Source: Laetiporus sulphureus 93-53 (taxonomy: Eukaryota; Basidiomycota; Agaricomycetes; Polyporales; Laetiporaceae). Taken from it: DNA of 58,710 nucleotides. Position 1 is the stretch's first letter; each line of letters opens with the position of its first letter. The notes beneath the pieces are model-generated. The model had not been told where the DNA came from and searched no databases. It saw only the letters and a program-made list of their open reading frames with translations. This document shows, piece after piece, positions 44,601-55,862 of this stretch. The translations under genes were made by a program, and so were the position numbers. The stretch covers positions 19,566 to 78,275 of the forward strand of contig NW_024468518.1 in assembly GCF_001632365.1 (NCBI RefSeq), in the 5' to 3' direction.

Positions 44601-47469
44601 ACTCTTCGTCTTGATAGTCAAACTCTCCTTCAATGTGATTGATAGGCATCTTCCTAGTACCATGCTCGTAAGCGATCTCTGCACGACCCTCGATGCCATC
44701 CGCTTCCGATTGGAATCCGTAGTCTATTAACTCCTCATCGTATTCAATCTCAATTGCTGACAGACCATTCACAGATTTGTGGATGGCCGCTTGCTGACGA
44801 GAAGCGATATCGTCCTCTGGTGCAATGGTTTCTTCCTCCATGAGGACAGGTAGAGGAGAGACGCGTGAAAGATCTGGAGCCTTGCTCTTAATCGAGTCGG
44901 AAGCATCTTGCGGAGCGGTAGCGATAACTAGAATGTGGCGATGAGAAAACGGAACTTCGTCTCAAACCTAAGCCTTACTCTGAATGGGTTGAGATGGAGA
45001 GCGACAGCGTGCCCGCTTCGTGGGCCTAAGATCGGAGGCCAAATGCCACAGGGTTCGCCAGGATGCTTCAATGAATGTGACACGGGCTTCAACACGGCTC
45101 GAGACAGATCAAATTGGCAACGCGTACCATCCGCGGGAATACGAGGTGAACGGACGCGTGCACGTTTCTGGCACTTGGGCTCTTCAGGTGCGGCAAGCAG
45201 AGCATACCAGTCAAAAGGGGCACCTGTGATAAATGGGGTGAGCACGTAAGATATTGTACAGGACAGCCAGAGCCATCACTGACCTTTAGCAACTTCGGGA
45301 ACGGAGGCAGGTATGGGAGAACGGTGCAGCTGTTCAGGAGGCCCAGACACAATGACTGCAAGTGCTGTGGGTTCCTTCCTTTCAACTTGCGAGGCGACTA
45401 GAGATGGTTCATGAGCACATTATCATGGCCTGCAGAATCGCGGACTTACCACCTTCGGATGTGAGAGCGGGATGATCCGGCTGTTTCCGCGCCTCGACTG
45501 GGAAAATAGAAGAAGGTATAGCAACAGTGTCTTGCATTGGACTGAGAGTCTGTGAATAAAACGTGGTTCGTATATATCGCAAACATACCGTCGGCGGGAG
45601 CGAGAATGGGCGAATCATGGACCTCCTCCGTAGTCTCAATTTCGACGGCTGACGAAGGTTGAGCAACCTCATCGCAAAGGCCTTCTGGAACGACCGCGAC
45701 AGAGAATGAACACAGGCAATGTAGGGTCGTAAATGCGTACATACTATCGATCGTGGCCGGAGAAGGCACCTGAGGCAGCGAACGATGGACATGTCCACTG
45801 GATTCGACTTCATTCACTGCGGTGTGTTGATCGTGAGCTTCTGAAGGGACCCCAATGAGATAATGAGCAAGAAGTAAAAGCAAAAGGCATCAAAAGCTTG
45901 CCATGAGCCTGGTCAGATTCGCACGAATGCAAAGGCAATTGAGACGACAGTTTGATGGTCGAAGTGAGAGGATCAACGTCATCGCGAGGAGACACCGCTC
46001 CGACTATAGCGCAACAATTCAGCACACTGCAATGAGCTGTCTATATTATTACTGACCTTTACCGGATGCTGACACAACAGGGGGAGACGATAAACATTGT
46101 GACTGTGCATGAGACTTTCCTTCGACGATCGCAGCAGGGACAGAAACGTCCGAAGATTCTACGAAGTTGGAAAGGATGAGCACACCACATGCAATTTTAG
46201 AAATGACCAACAGACCATGAGCCATAGCAGGAGTCGGAGCAGACACTGAAGGCTTTAGATATGGATGCTCGCTGAATTGGACGTTGACAATCCTTGCGGA
46301 TGTGACGATCTCATACTGTGGACGATGTAGAGGCCAGTGGGCTAGAAGCATCATGTGCTGAGAAAGAGACTCAGCATGCAGAGACACGCAGAGACACGGG
46401 AGTACTTACGATTATGAAACGAGGATGCCGGACCGTAGATCTCTTCGAGAGGAGGGGAGGGGGAGGTCCATCGGGGCGCAGTTTCACAGGCGGCGAGGGC
46501 AGACGAAAGATAGCGCTGACTAAAGATCCGGTAGCTGCAACTCAACGCTCAGCATGTCATTTTCTACTCAACTGGACACGGTCTACTTACAACCTAAGAA
46601 AGCTCGTGTAGGAACAGCAGATAAGATGGACGGAGTAGATTCAACGGAGTGGAGGATAAATTCACGAGCCGGGTGAGGAACGGAGATGATAGGAGGGCGA
46701 GTGAGAGACGGTGAAGGACTGGGCGCTCAGATGAGTAGGAGGCCAGCACATGTGCGGCGACGGGGGAGATACCGAGGTAGAAGTCTCCGCCTTTGGCGAC
46801 GTGGGAACATGAGGGGGAACGGGAACAGAGACGGAAGTCGGGACACAAGGACCGTTCGGTGATGAGACAGGTAATGATGCATGGATTGACACAGAAGCTG
46901 AGACAGATACAGCTGCAGAGCTCGATGCAGTGCAAGTTTCAATGCAGAGACGCGCTTGAGAGAAGAACCGGTAAATGAGGTTGAGATGGTGCAGAAGCGG
47001 ATACTGGAGGACCTGCGCACACAGGACAAGAAGACACAACACAAGTTGTTGCAGGTGTGGATGCAGGGGCTGGAGGACGGGTGCGGGTGGCAAATGGTGA
47101 AGGAGCAGCATGCAGTAGCTCGCCTCGGCAGAGGCTTGTCACATCCCGTGGCGTCGCCAAGGGAAGAATACGCGGCTGGTCAGCAGAGTTTGATCGGTCG
47201 GTAGCGAGCTCCATCTGCAAGTGATTATGGATGTCTGATCTGTGTTTTTCGCACTTGGCCTCTGATGACTTCGACTCAGTCATTAGTTTGTCGACCTGAG
47301 TCAGTAACTCCTCGGTCTTTGTCTTCCACCTTGCACACTCGTGATTGCTTTTCTCAAGAGCATCCCGAGCTTCATTGAATTTGCTTCGCAGCTCCCCTTG
47401 GCGCACGATGAGATCTGCGATCACGATTTCCAGTTCGTCAAACTTTGTATCCCAATCCTGATTATCCAT
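41660..47469 (-). pseudogene. Large coiled-coil/Ser-Pro-Arg-rich fungal protein, with in-frame stops
   Basis: N-terminus at 47469: MDNQDWDTKFDELEIVIADL and a coiled coil (RSKFNEARDALEKSNHECAR), then long Pro/Ser-rich exons down to about 44900. From 44841 one frame runs to 43101: acidic EEETIAPEDDIAS, Ser/Arg-rich stretches, then a conserved helical domain (HPEDRDWLGLMFEQLDWAED, EARLWELGQGICHLVGAAFI, LLRWDLHVRQWDEYHQCFRP, YTLVPILREFYESREKSL). The next exon has GARWHGPSTFVPTGTYSTWP and APNWGKCAYWKDR, then six units of about 18 residues like SRRLSLSPPRSRPSLPTD, an acidic run and KRQR motifs. TGA near 44531, TAG near 44271 and TGA near 43852 interrupt the 44841-43101 frame; all three fit CGA or CAG codons with C to T. 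I do not recognise the family. Confidence 0.5.
42505..42850 (-). repeat. Tandem coding repeat, about 54 bases, six units
   Basis: Each unit encodes a variant of SRRFSLSPPRSRPSLxxx. The Ser-Pro and Arg-Ser content resembles RS domains that are phosphorylated in splicing or nuclear proteins; that role is inference. Confidence 0.8.
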
Positions 47470-47538
47470 AGAGATTGTAGGATCCTCTTCGAGGGTTGGA
47501 CTGAATCGGCTGGAGGACTAGCAGAAGAGAACCTTCAG

Positions 47539-48150
47539 CTACACAGAGTGACGATAAATCTGAAGATGTACCTGTTCCGCTTGAGAGTGGACCCACACTG
47601 TCGAGACAGCACCAACTAGCACTGAGAAAAATATGACAGCACAAATACCATATGCGAGGTGAGCATTGGTAGTGCTCTCAGATACTGTTGATACTGTTGG
47701 GGAAGGATAAATTGTTGGAAGAGATGCAGGACTCGTCTTAAATGCAGAAACCAGCTGTCCATGCCACCTGTACACAGAGTATCCGATGTCGAACTTGAAC
47801 ACAGCTGGAAATGACCTGGCACACTCCCTCCGCCACGTATGATCAACATACCAAGCCCATCTCGCAGCATCAGCATCAAGGAAGGAGGTAAAACTCCAGA
47901 AATTAGGCGTGGGTGTTGCTCCCTAGATAGATGCATAGGCATGATAGATGAAAATTTGGGTGATGTTACTTACTGGTGGGAGGTTCGTCTGGATGGGCGG
48001 GGCAAGTTGAAGGCAAGTAGCAGTGAATGAAGCTTCCTGAGCAGCTCTCGAAGAAGCTTTCCAAGAAGCTTTCAGAGAAGTACCCAATACAGATACTACA
48101 CTCCGTAATTCAAACAGTCCCAGGGCTGCATATGCAACCCCTGTCACCAT
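47539..48150 (-). CDS. Small hypothetical membrane protein
   Basis: Starts at 48150 (MVTGVAYAALGLFELRSVVS). After an intron it continues SFTSFLDADAARWAWYVDHT, RSFPAVFKFDIGYSVYRWHG, a Ser/Thr-rich linker, and one strong hydrophobic helix (AYGICAVIFFSVLVGAVSTV). Further exons near 47540 are uncertain. The layout is typical of orphan single-pass proteins of basidiomycetes. No known domain is recognised and no clear lesion is seen. Confidence 0.45.
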
Positions 48151-49329
48151 TCCAATGCAGTCTTGTAAATATGCGAGACTCTGGTACGGAGCAAAATTAA
48201 GTGTGGGCCTTCAGATCATACACTATACATACCATCTTGTGGGAGGTCTAAGGAGATGTCTTGCAGTGTATGGAACAGACAGTGAGGTGAATGTGACCAA
48301 TGAGTCAGAAGTCCAGAAGTCTGAGAAGATTGTCTTGTACGTAGGTAGGGGATGGAACAACTGAACACGTCAAGGCAACGCGTCAAGTCACGGTCACGTG
48401 CTTCACCCGGCCGCTGCACCGGGAATTAGCCTTGAACGACATCAGCAAAAAGGCCTTAGCCATATAGCGCCCACCCACCGCTATGTAGCGCTCATAGCCT
48501 CGGTAGCACCAGGTTCATGCTATGGAGGGCGCTGTACCTCTACATCATCTGCTTTGCATGCTATACACCGCTACATACCCTTAAGTGGCTGTCACTAATA
48601 TGTTACTTACCCAACAAAGACACAATGTGGTGTCTACTGAGACTCGAGAGTCAACATGCCAGAAGAGCAAATAATGGATGTATTATTCATTTTTATATAC
48701 GAGGTATCACGGGCCTGCCGCCTGTCTTCCATGTCGCAATTAATTCTAAGCTTGAAATGTGTTTTTGTAATAGTGCATTACAATGCGCCACAGCCATTGG
48801 CTAGATAGTCGCTGACTCTGTGGGAACACGCTTACGTATGCTTCGGCCATTCCCGTGGCACTTTAAAATTTCTGACTCTTCTCGCTCCTCGTTGTCGAGC
48901 TTCGTCGAGCCACAACATGCTCCTTAATATTGAATTTTCATAGCTCCAGCCCCCTCGATTGTTTATTCTCGTTCTCTCTTGCCTCTCGGATCTTTCTTGT
49001 TTTCCCTTCTCATCCTTCATCCACCCATTACAGTTTGCCTCAACTGCCAAAAAACTACACTGGTCTCGGTGAGCCTGCCTTCCGTTGTCTTGAAGCATGT
49101 TCTTCCTAATTCTACTCTACACAGCACGCAAGCGCATATTCTACTGTTTGCTACAGTCAATTTGCGCGATCTGAGGACCGGTCTCCAGAACAGCCAGTCC
49201 GAGAACGCCGCCGGTGTGCGTCCCTCCCGGTCGGCCCAACTTACAAGCAGCCCCTGGCCGAGGTCGTCGTTGCACTCGGTCGCCTTTCGATTCTCTGCAT
49301 CTACAGACCCAGCTCCTTCTCTAACTTTA
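48151..49329. other. Gene-poor stretch
   Basis: Contains only short frames. The part from about 49150 may be the decayed 3' end of the SET-type pseudogene that follows. Confidence 0.35.
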
Positions 49330-50194
49330 CAATCGCTTTTCCGACCTTGCTTGCGACGAGTCTGCCACCGTCTTCTGCCTAGTAACCTCGTCCGGCGCAA
49401 GCAACAACATCTCATACGTGAGCTTCAGGTGTGACGGACCCGACGAAGGCAATCGCTCCTTGGCCACGATCGTCGACCACGTACTCCTGTATGGATTTTC
49501 AGGCATTGCACCAAGCGTGCTCTGCACGTGGGACTGGACGACATCGAACGGGAAGGTGACGACCCAACCCTCGCAATGCCCGCAAGCGCACTGGCGAGCA
49601 GCTGCGCGTACCGCGGAGTGGTCTCCTGCCACATAAGGCCTGGCCGGCGGGTCAGCTCGTCGATCACGGGCACCTTGCCAAGTTCAGCGAGCATGACACC
49701 GCGCACCGGGTGGCCATGCGGGAGGACGGCGGTGAGCGTGACTGTAATTCTGCGCGGTACAGATCATCTCATCTAGGATATCTTGCGTAAGCGAAGAGGA
49801 TAATGACGCGATGAGCAGCTCTTTGTGCAGGCGCGTCAGTGCAAGGAGCGTATGGCAGGAGGGCGTGAGGCACGCGGAGATAAGGATGAGGAGCGTGTTA
49901 GTCGTGATGCGTTTGGCCTTCACAGGGTCTGCAGAAGTAGGGCATGATCAGAACGGCACAGGTAAGTAGCATGCGAGTGTGATACTTATCCAGCGCTTTC
50001 TGATCAACACGAATAGCGTCGGTGACAGCATTCGTGTTCGAAACGACAGGTTTGCGCTTGACACAACGACTATCAACAGTCAATGCCTTCGTGCGCAAAC
50101 AGTCAGATCGTCTCCACCGTTGCTGCGGCGTCGTCTCGTGGAACACTATCCCCCCATCGTCACCGAGAATTTCTATGCGAAGATGTTTTGACAT
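49330..50194 (-). pseudogene. SET/SMYD-like protein fragment interrupted by a mitochondrial-carrier segment
   Basis: From high to low: LTPSCHTLLALTRLHKELLI, SLTQDILDEMI, PHGHPVRGVMLAELGKVPVI and, further on, LPSSGPSHLKLTYEMLLLAP resemble the helical C-terminal repeats of SMYD-type SET proteins (protein lysine methyltransferases). Between them (about 49455-49690) the sequence reads YAQLLASALAGIA, then in another frame GWVVTFPFDVVQSHVQSTLG and ENPYRSTWSTIVA. That is a mitochondrial solute-carrier signature (P-x-[DE] with following basic or polar residues). Frames change inside the segment. The locus looks like a chimera of two gene fragments on the same strand. The SET part upstream of 49940 is not clear. 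Confidence 0.45.
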
Positions 50195-50847
50195 GCATTG
50201 TAAGTCATTATTCTTGTTGCACTTCGCAAGTCAAACTGATGTTGCATTAGTCATGCATTGGGTGCTCCGCAAGCTCTGGCGGTGACAGGCTTGTCAGACG
50301 CGTTTGCGCGAAGGCGCAAGTGGCCTTCGCGCAGTTGGAACCGGCAGCACACGCTGGTGAAATGAATAGTGACGCTTCAGACGCTAGTAGTCGGTAGACC
50401 ATTTTGTTAATGATATGATATTTTGTCGAAGCAATGCATGTTTGGTTTAAAACCTCATCATATATTGAGACAAATAGTACTGTATAGATTGGAAGGTATC
50501 TACAGGGAGCTTTATTCACAATGTACCCTATCGGTCAACAGGGCCACGGTGCCTATGGTAGAGCAATATACTGATGCTAGGCTGCTATGGGGCGCTACGT
50601 GGGTGGCACAGGCAGCTACCGCGTCTACCGTAAAGGGTAACTTACCAATAGAGCTACCATAACTATGGAAGGTACATCGCGCAATGTAGCGTGAACTTTT
50701 TTTGCTGATGGACCGCCTTCAGTGTCACGCGCTTTGATCACACATCCAGCATGCATTCTTCTGTCCCATCTCACGAACAGATGGTGTTCTGCCCCATGTT
50801 CATCACAATGACGGGTACCGCAGAATGCAACTATGAGCAGTCCATGC
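50195..50847. other. Spacer before the Copia element
   Basis: Includes the hairpin at 50305-50333. No coding signal recognised. Confidence 0.4.
50305..50333. repeat. Perfect 11-bp stem hairpin
   Basis: TGCGCGAAGGC, 7-base loop, GCCTTCGCGCA. GC-rich stem without a following T run, so not a typical terminator. Confidence 0.7.
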
Positions 50848-51073
50848 TGTTGAGAAAGCCGAACCTCACGACCGAGGCTCGGGGACAAGCCGAGGTACCG
50901 AGGCCCTCACAAACGAGAGTCCAGACCAATGTGGCTGAGGGATTAGATAATATTTCCAAATGTGTACATGTATTTATAAAGAAATGCCATATCGGGAAGA
51001 TCCGCATCATCCCGCATCCTCCTTCATCCCGGACGCTCACCCGCATTCCGTGTTCCTAATCTGAGGCTTAATA
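50848..51073 (+). repeat. 5' LTR of the Copia element
   Basis: Begins TGTTGAGAAAGCC and ends CTTAATA, so the ends are TG...TA, not the usual TG...CA. A TATTTATAAA box near 50970 may be the promoter. Confidence 0.93.
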
Positions 51074-51147
51074 GGTTATGAGCCTCGGGCTTTCGGATTA
51101 ACCTCGAACCTTATCAATCGACTACTCTGACATTATTACTTGGCAAC

Positions 51148-54100
51148 ATGGCTGAAGAGAAAGAGAGATCGTCGTACCCACGCATCGAGCCCCTAAAAGA
51201 AGACACTTGGATGCCCTGGAAGACCAAGATGGAGGCCATCCTCGACGATAAAGGGCTCTTGCCCTGGATTAAGGGCAAGAACAAGAAGCCCGAGATTCAA
51301 ATCACCGGAGACCCCGAAGAGATCCAAGCACGCGAAGATGAGATCGAAGAATGGGAAAAGAAAGACCGTTCCGCGTGCACCATTATCACGATCAATCTCG
51401 GCAATGACCAGATTGTGAATGTGACAGGTGCGACATCTGCTCGAGACATGTGGAAGAAACTCCGCATGGTTAAGGAGCAATGCGAACAAAGCGGTATCGA
51501 TTCTCTCATTCGACGTCTCTACCGTACATATGCGGGTGAAGGAGACGACATCGGGAAGCATATTAAGGAGTTATGCAAGATCCGAGAAGAACTACATGTC
51601 ATGGGAAACGAGATTGACGACAAGCAATTTCATAATGTCATCATCACCTCGTTGCCCGATAGCTGGAAGACGTTCACGGACACCTATTTCGGATTCCGAG
51701 GTGAGCTCATCGATAGTGACAATGAGGAAACGGAGGAACAGAGGCGAGAGAGAGAGAGGAAGAGGAACATAACTGTGCAACAACTCATCGGGATAGTTCT
51801 CGATGAGTGGCGCCACCGCAAAGATCGCGATCTGAGCTCAGGAACGGATCAAGCAATGATAGCCGCTCGCGGGAAGAGGAAGCGTCCGTCGGAGCGCCCG
51901 AAGAATCCTGGAGCTAAAGCTGAGTCCTCAGACAACGTGATCGTCTGTTCTAACTGCGGCAAGCTGCGTCACACCAAAGCCGAATGCTTTGCTAAGGGAG
52001 GCGGAAAGGAAGGCCAGTGGCCGCAGTGATGGAAGAGACCTGACGAAAAGAGGCAGAAAAGAGTGGATCGCACCAACAAGGGTGAAGGATCCTCGAAGGG
52101 CAAAGAACGCGCATTTGTAGCGCATGATTCTAATGAAGATCAGAACACTGTATCCCTAGGTAATTCTGACGAAGATATTTCTTCCTTTTATTCGTGGATT
52201 GCCGATACAGCGACGACCTCACATGTCACAAACCGACACGAGATCTTCACATCGTATCAAGCGCTCGAGAATCATACCATCTCCGGATTAAATCCGGGGA
52301 GCTTAGCGGCAGTTGGCCGCGGCTCTGTAGATCTCGAAAGCACATTTGGAGATCGAAAAGTGCGATTCCGACTCAATAATGTGCTATATGCGCCGCAGGC
52401 ACGCCACAACTTAATTTCGCTTGGGCGGCTGGATGCTGCAGGCGGTCGCATTGTTGCAGGAAATAAAAGAGCTATTCTCATTGATAAAAATGGGAAGACG
52501 TTGGCTACTGCCACACGTCAGGGCTATTTATATTTCACTGACAATGTGCGACCATTGTCTAAATCATCGAGCATCACCTATGCAATGCAGGAACATGCTC
52601 CGCATACATGGGCGGAGTGGCACCGTATTTATGGCCATATTGGGAAAGATGCGCTGAAGTGCCTTTATCGAGAATCACTCATTGATGGCTTCGCTGTCAT
52701 TCCGAACTCCGATGATTTCACGTGCGAAGCGTGCATCCAGGCGAAGTTCTCTCGCAAGCCATACCCGAAGAGCGCTGATCATAGAAGTGAGATCCCCGGT
52801 GAATTAACACATACTGATGTGTGGGGACCTGCTCCGACGACCGCTCTACAAGGTTGGCGATACTACATTACTTTTACTAATGATGCCACACGTCGCAGTG
52901 TTGTCCTTTTTATGAAAACAAAGGACGAGACCTCTCAGAAGGTCAAAGAATATATGATGTACCTCGATCGCTGATTCGGTCATCAGCCGAGGATGATCTG
53001 AATGGACAATGGATGTGAGTACCTCAATTCAGACCTAACTGATTGGTGTCATTCTCAGGGAATTGAGACTGGCGCTACTGCACCATATTCTCCTCCCCAG
53101 AACGGCGTTGCGGAGCGTCTCAACCGCACATTGCTTTCTTTAGCACGTGCAATGTTGTTCGCCCATGCTCTACCTCGTTTCCTATGGGCTGAAGCAGTGC
53201 GCCATGCGGTTTATATTAAAAACTGTGCACCTACACGTGCGCTCAATGGCACCACTCTGGACGGTAAATGGAATGATAAAAAACCGAATATCACTCACCT
53301 TCGAGAATTCGGTTGCGTTATATGGGTTCTTGATGAAGAACTCAACTTATCTAAGCTTGCGCCGCGAGCCAGCAAACATATCTTTGTTGGTTACATGGAC
53401 GGTCCCAAAGCAATTAGATATTATGACGCTAAAATGCGTCAAATTAAAATAACGCGTAATTATCATTTCTTACCTACACTAGAACCTGAGTTAACTGATT
53501 CCCCATTTGGAGAGTCGCATCCGCCTGCGAATACGCAGCACGCGGGGGAGTCCGAGAGTAATAGTGACACACAGATATTAGCATTAGGTGATGATCTGTC
53601 CTGAGACCTTGATCCGGCTCGAGGAAGCGATCAAAATTCTCGGAAGAGAAAAAGACGAGAATATGACGCACCTGTTGAGCCCAGAAGGACGAGCAGAAGA
53701 ACCATTCGACAAGATTATCGATTGCTGAATGATCCGAGCGCCGATGATCCGTCCTCAGAAGATGACGACACACCGGAACCGGAAGAAGCTCGGAGTGTTG
53801 AAGCTCGGAGTGCCGGTGATCTTGATCCGAGCGTGAACGATGAATGCATTGCGGATCAAGCGTCGTTTGCAGAGCTTGTCTATATAGCCATGAACGCTCC
53901 CAGAAACATGAAAGCGAATGAGCCTAAGACACTAGCCGATGCAAAGCAATCTTCTGAATGGCTAAGCTGGGAGAAGGCTGTCCAAGCTGAACTTGAACAA
54001 TTGCATAACATGGAAACATGGGATCTGGTAAATCTCCCTCCCGATTGCAAACCTATCAGAAACAGATGGGTCCTTGTCAAGAAGACAAACAAAGAAGGCG

Positions 54101-55500
54101 AAATAATTAAATATAAAGCACGTCTGGTAGCGAAAGGGTACTCTCAGATTCCTGGAATGGATTTTTCAGAGACCTTTGCGCCGGTTGTGCGTCTCGAAAC
54201 GATTCGTGCAGTCCTAAGCTTGGCAGCAGTCCTCGATTGGGAAATCCAACAAATGGACGTCAAAGGAGCGTACCTGAATGGATCCCTTAAAGAGGAAATA
54301 TATATGCGCCAACCCGAAGGATATAGCGACGGAACAAATCGAGTATGTCGCCTTAGAAAAACTTTGTATGGACTCAAACAAGCAGGTCGCGAGTGGAATA
54401 TTGAATTAAATCAACGTTTATTAAACGTGAGTTTCAAACGTTTACTCGCAGATCCATGCGCATACATCCGAATCTGAGGGAATAAAATAGAAATTGTCAC
54501 CGTTTGGGTAGACGATCTATTATTATTCACCAACGATCCGAGCGTTATGGGACTCCTTAAAAAGGAACTTCAAAATATGTTTGAAGTCACCGACTTAGGA
54601 GAACCTCATAAGATCATTGGTATTGAAATTACGAGAGATCGCGCTAAATGCACGATTAAAATCTCTCAATCTCAATACATACAGGCTTTATTATTCAAAA
54701 ACGGATTAGCAAACGCTAATTCCGTTGGAATGCCTCTTGATCTGAACATAACGCTCAAGAAGGAAGAAGATAATGATGATAGCGTGCCTGATCGAAGCAA
54801 CGCATATGCGTCATTAATCGGTTCCTTAATGTATGCCGCTGTAGCGACCCGTCCCAATATCGCATTTGCCGTGCAACGCCTCAGCTCGTTCACAGCAAAC
54901 CCAGTGTTAGCGCATTGGACAGCTGCTAAACGCGTGCTCCGATATCTCGCAGAAATGCGCGATGCTGGAATAACTTATGGCCTTGAAAATCAGGCCGACA
55001 CACGCGCTCAATCCGAGCATCGCGTGTATTTCCATGGATTCTCCGACGCTGATTACGCAAATGACGTATGCGATCGAAAATCCATCTCCGGCTTCGTGTT
55101 CCGCCTCGGATCAGGCGCGATAACGTGGAGTGCCAAGAAGCAAACCACAGTCGCATTGTCTACAACCGAGGCAGAATACATCGCATCTGCGGCAGCAGCC
55201 CGCGAAGCCATGTGGCTGCAAAGTTTATTTAAACAAATAGGCTTCAATCAGTCCCAACCTACCCTGTTGTATGAGGATAATAATTCTGCAATTGCAATTG
55301 CAAAAGATCCTCAGTTTCATGCGCGTTCCAAACATTTTGATGTAAAATATCATTATGTGCGCAAACAGCAATAAAGAGGATGTATTAATATTGTTTATTG
55401 TCCTACTGAAGATATGATTGCGGACATTTTTACGAAAGCACTCCCCAAACCGCGACATCAAAAGCTATCTCGTTTGCTTGGGATGTCCATCGGCTTGCGG
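51148..55500 (+). pseudogene. Copia Gag-Pol polyprotein, one frame broken only by stop codons
   Basis: Gag (51148-52026) has UBN2-type helices (WKTKMEAILDDKGLLPWI, ATSARDMWKKLRMV) and a zinc knuckle CSNCGKLRHTKAEC. Pol continues in the same frame: protease WIADTATTSHV, GAG-pre-integrase H/H/C/C (WHRIYGHIGK, CEACIQAKF), integrase D-D-E (HTDVWGPAP, MDNGCEYLN, PPQNGVAERLNRTL), reverse transcriptase (NRWVLVKKTN, ARLVAKGYSQIPGMDFSETF, QMDVKGAYLNG, VWVDDLLLF) and RNase H (FSDADYANDV, LSTTEAEYIA). Stops lie at 52027 (TGA), 52972 (TGA), 52999 (TGA), 53602 (TGA), 54475 (TGA) and 55372 (TAA). No frameshift is present over about 4.3 kb. The TGAs fit CGA to TGA. The element cannot make full Pol now. Confidence 0.93.
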
Positions 55501-55505
55501 GGGAG

Positions 55506-55731
55506 TGTTGAGAAAGCCGAACCTCACGACCGAGGCTCGGGGACAAGCCGAGGTACCGAGGCCCTCACAAACGAGAGTCGGGACCAATGTGGCTGAGGGA
55601 TTAGATAATATTTCCAAATGTGTACATGTATTTATAAAGGAATGCCATATCGGGAAGATCCGCATCATCCCGCATCCTCCTTCATCCCGGACGCTCACTC
55701 GCGTTCCGTGTTCCTAATCTGAGGCTTAATA
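55506..55731 (+). repeat. 3' LTR of the Copia element
   Basis: Same length as the 5' LTR (226 bp) with about five point differences, for example GTCGGGACC against GTCCAGACC. Confidence 0.93.
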
Positions 55732-55736
55732 CATGC

Positions 55737-55862
55737 AATTATTGAGCTGGAGATTAAGGGGCGGAACACGGGTGAGCATTCGGGATGAAGGAGAATTCGG
55801 AAAGATGCAGATTTTCCCGATAAAGCATTTCCTTATATATTCATGACATATTAAGAACTCGA
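55737..55862 (-). repeat. Degenerate, inverted copy of the LTR end
   Basis: Matches the reverse complement of the LTR 3' part: GGAACACGGGTGAGC, CGGGATGAAGGA, TTTCCCGATA and CATTTCCTTATA occur in order with many changes. It abuts the 3' target duplication, so the younger element landed beside or inside an older relative. Confidence 0.65.

Larger units (their letters stand above)
50843..55736 (+). mobile_element. Ty1/Copia LTR retrotransposon with 5-bp target duplication
   Basis: A 226-bp LTR at 50848-51073 is repeated at 55506-55731. CATGC flanks both ends (50843-50847 and 55732-55736) as a target-site duplication. Right after the 5' LTR is GGTTATGAGCC, complementary to the anticodon arm of initiator tRNA-Met, the half-tRNA primer used by many Copia elements. 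A G-rich polypurine tract (about 55496-55505) precedes the 3' LTR. Gag and Pol lie between, with the Copia order protease, integrase, reverse transcriptase, RNase H. By eye the LTRs differ at five sites, so the insertion is fairly young. Confidence 0.95.

Noticed and set aside
48979..49434. 151-codon plus-strand frame
   Set aside because: No recognisable motif; overlaps antisense to the SET-type fragment.
52027..54477. TGA read as a sense codon in the Copia frame
   Set aside because: Five TGAs in an otherwise open frame suggest recoding, but intact nuclear genes here use TGA or TAA as normal stops and conserved Arg (for example before MDNGCEYLN) explains the sites better.
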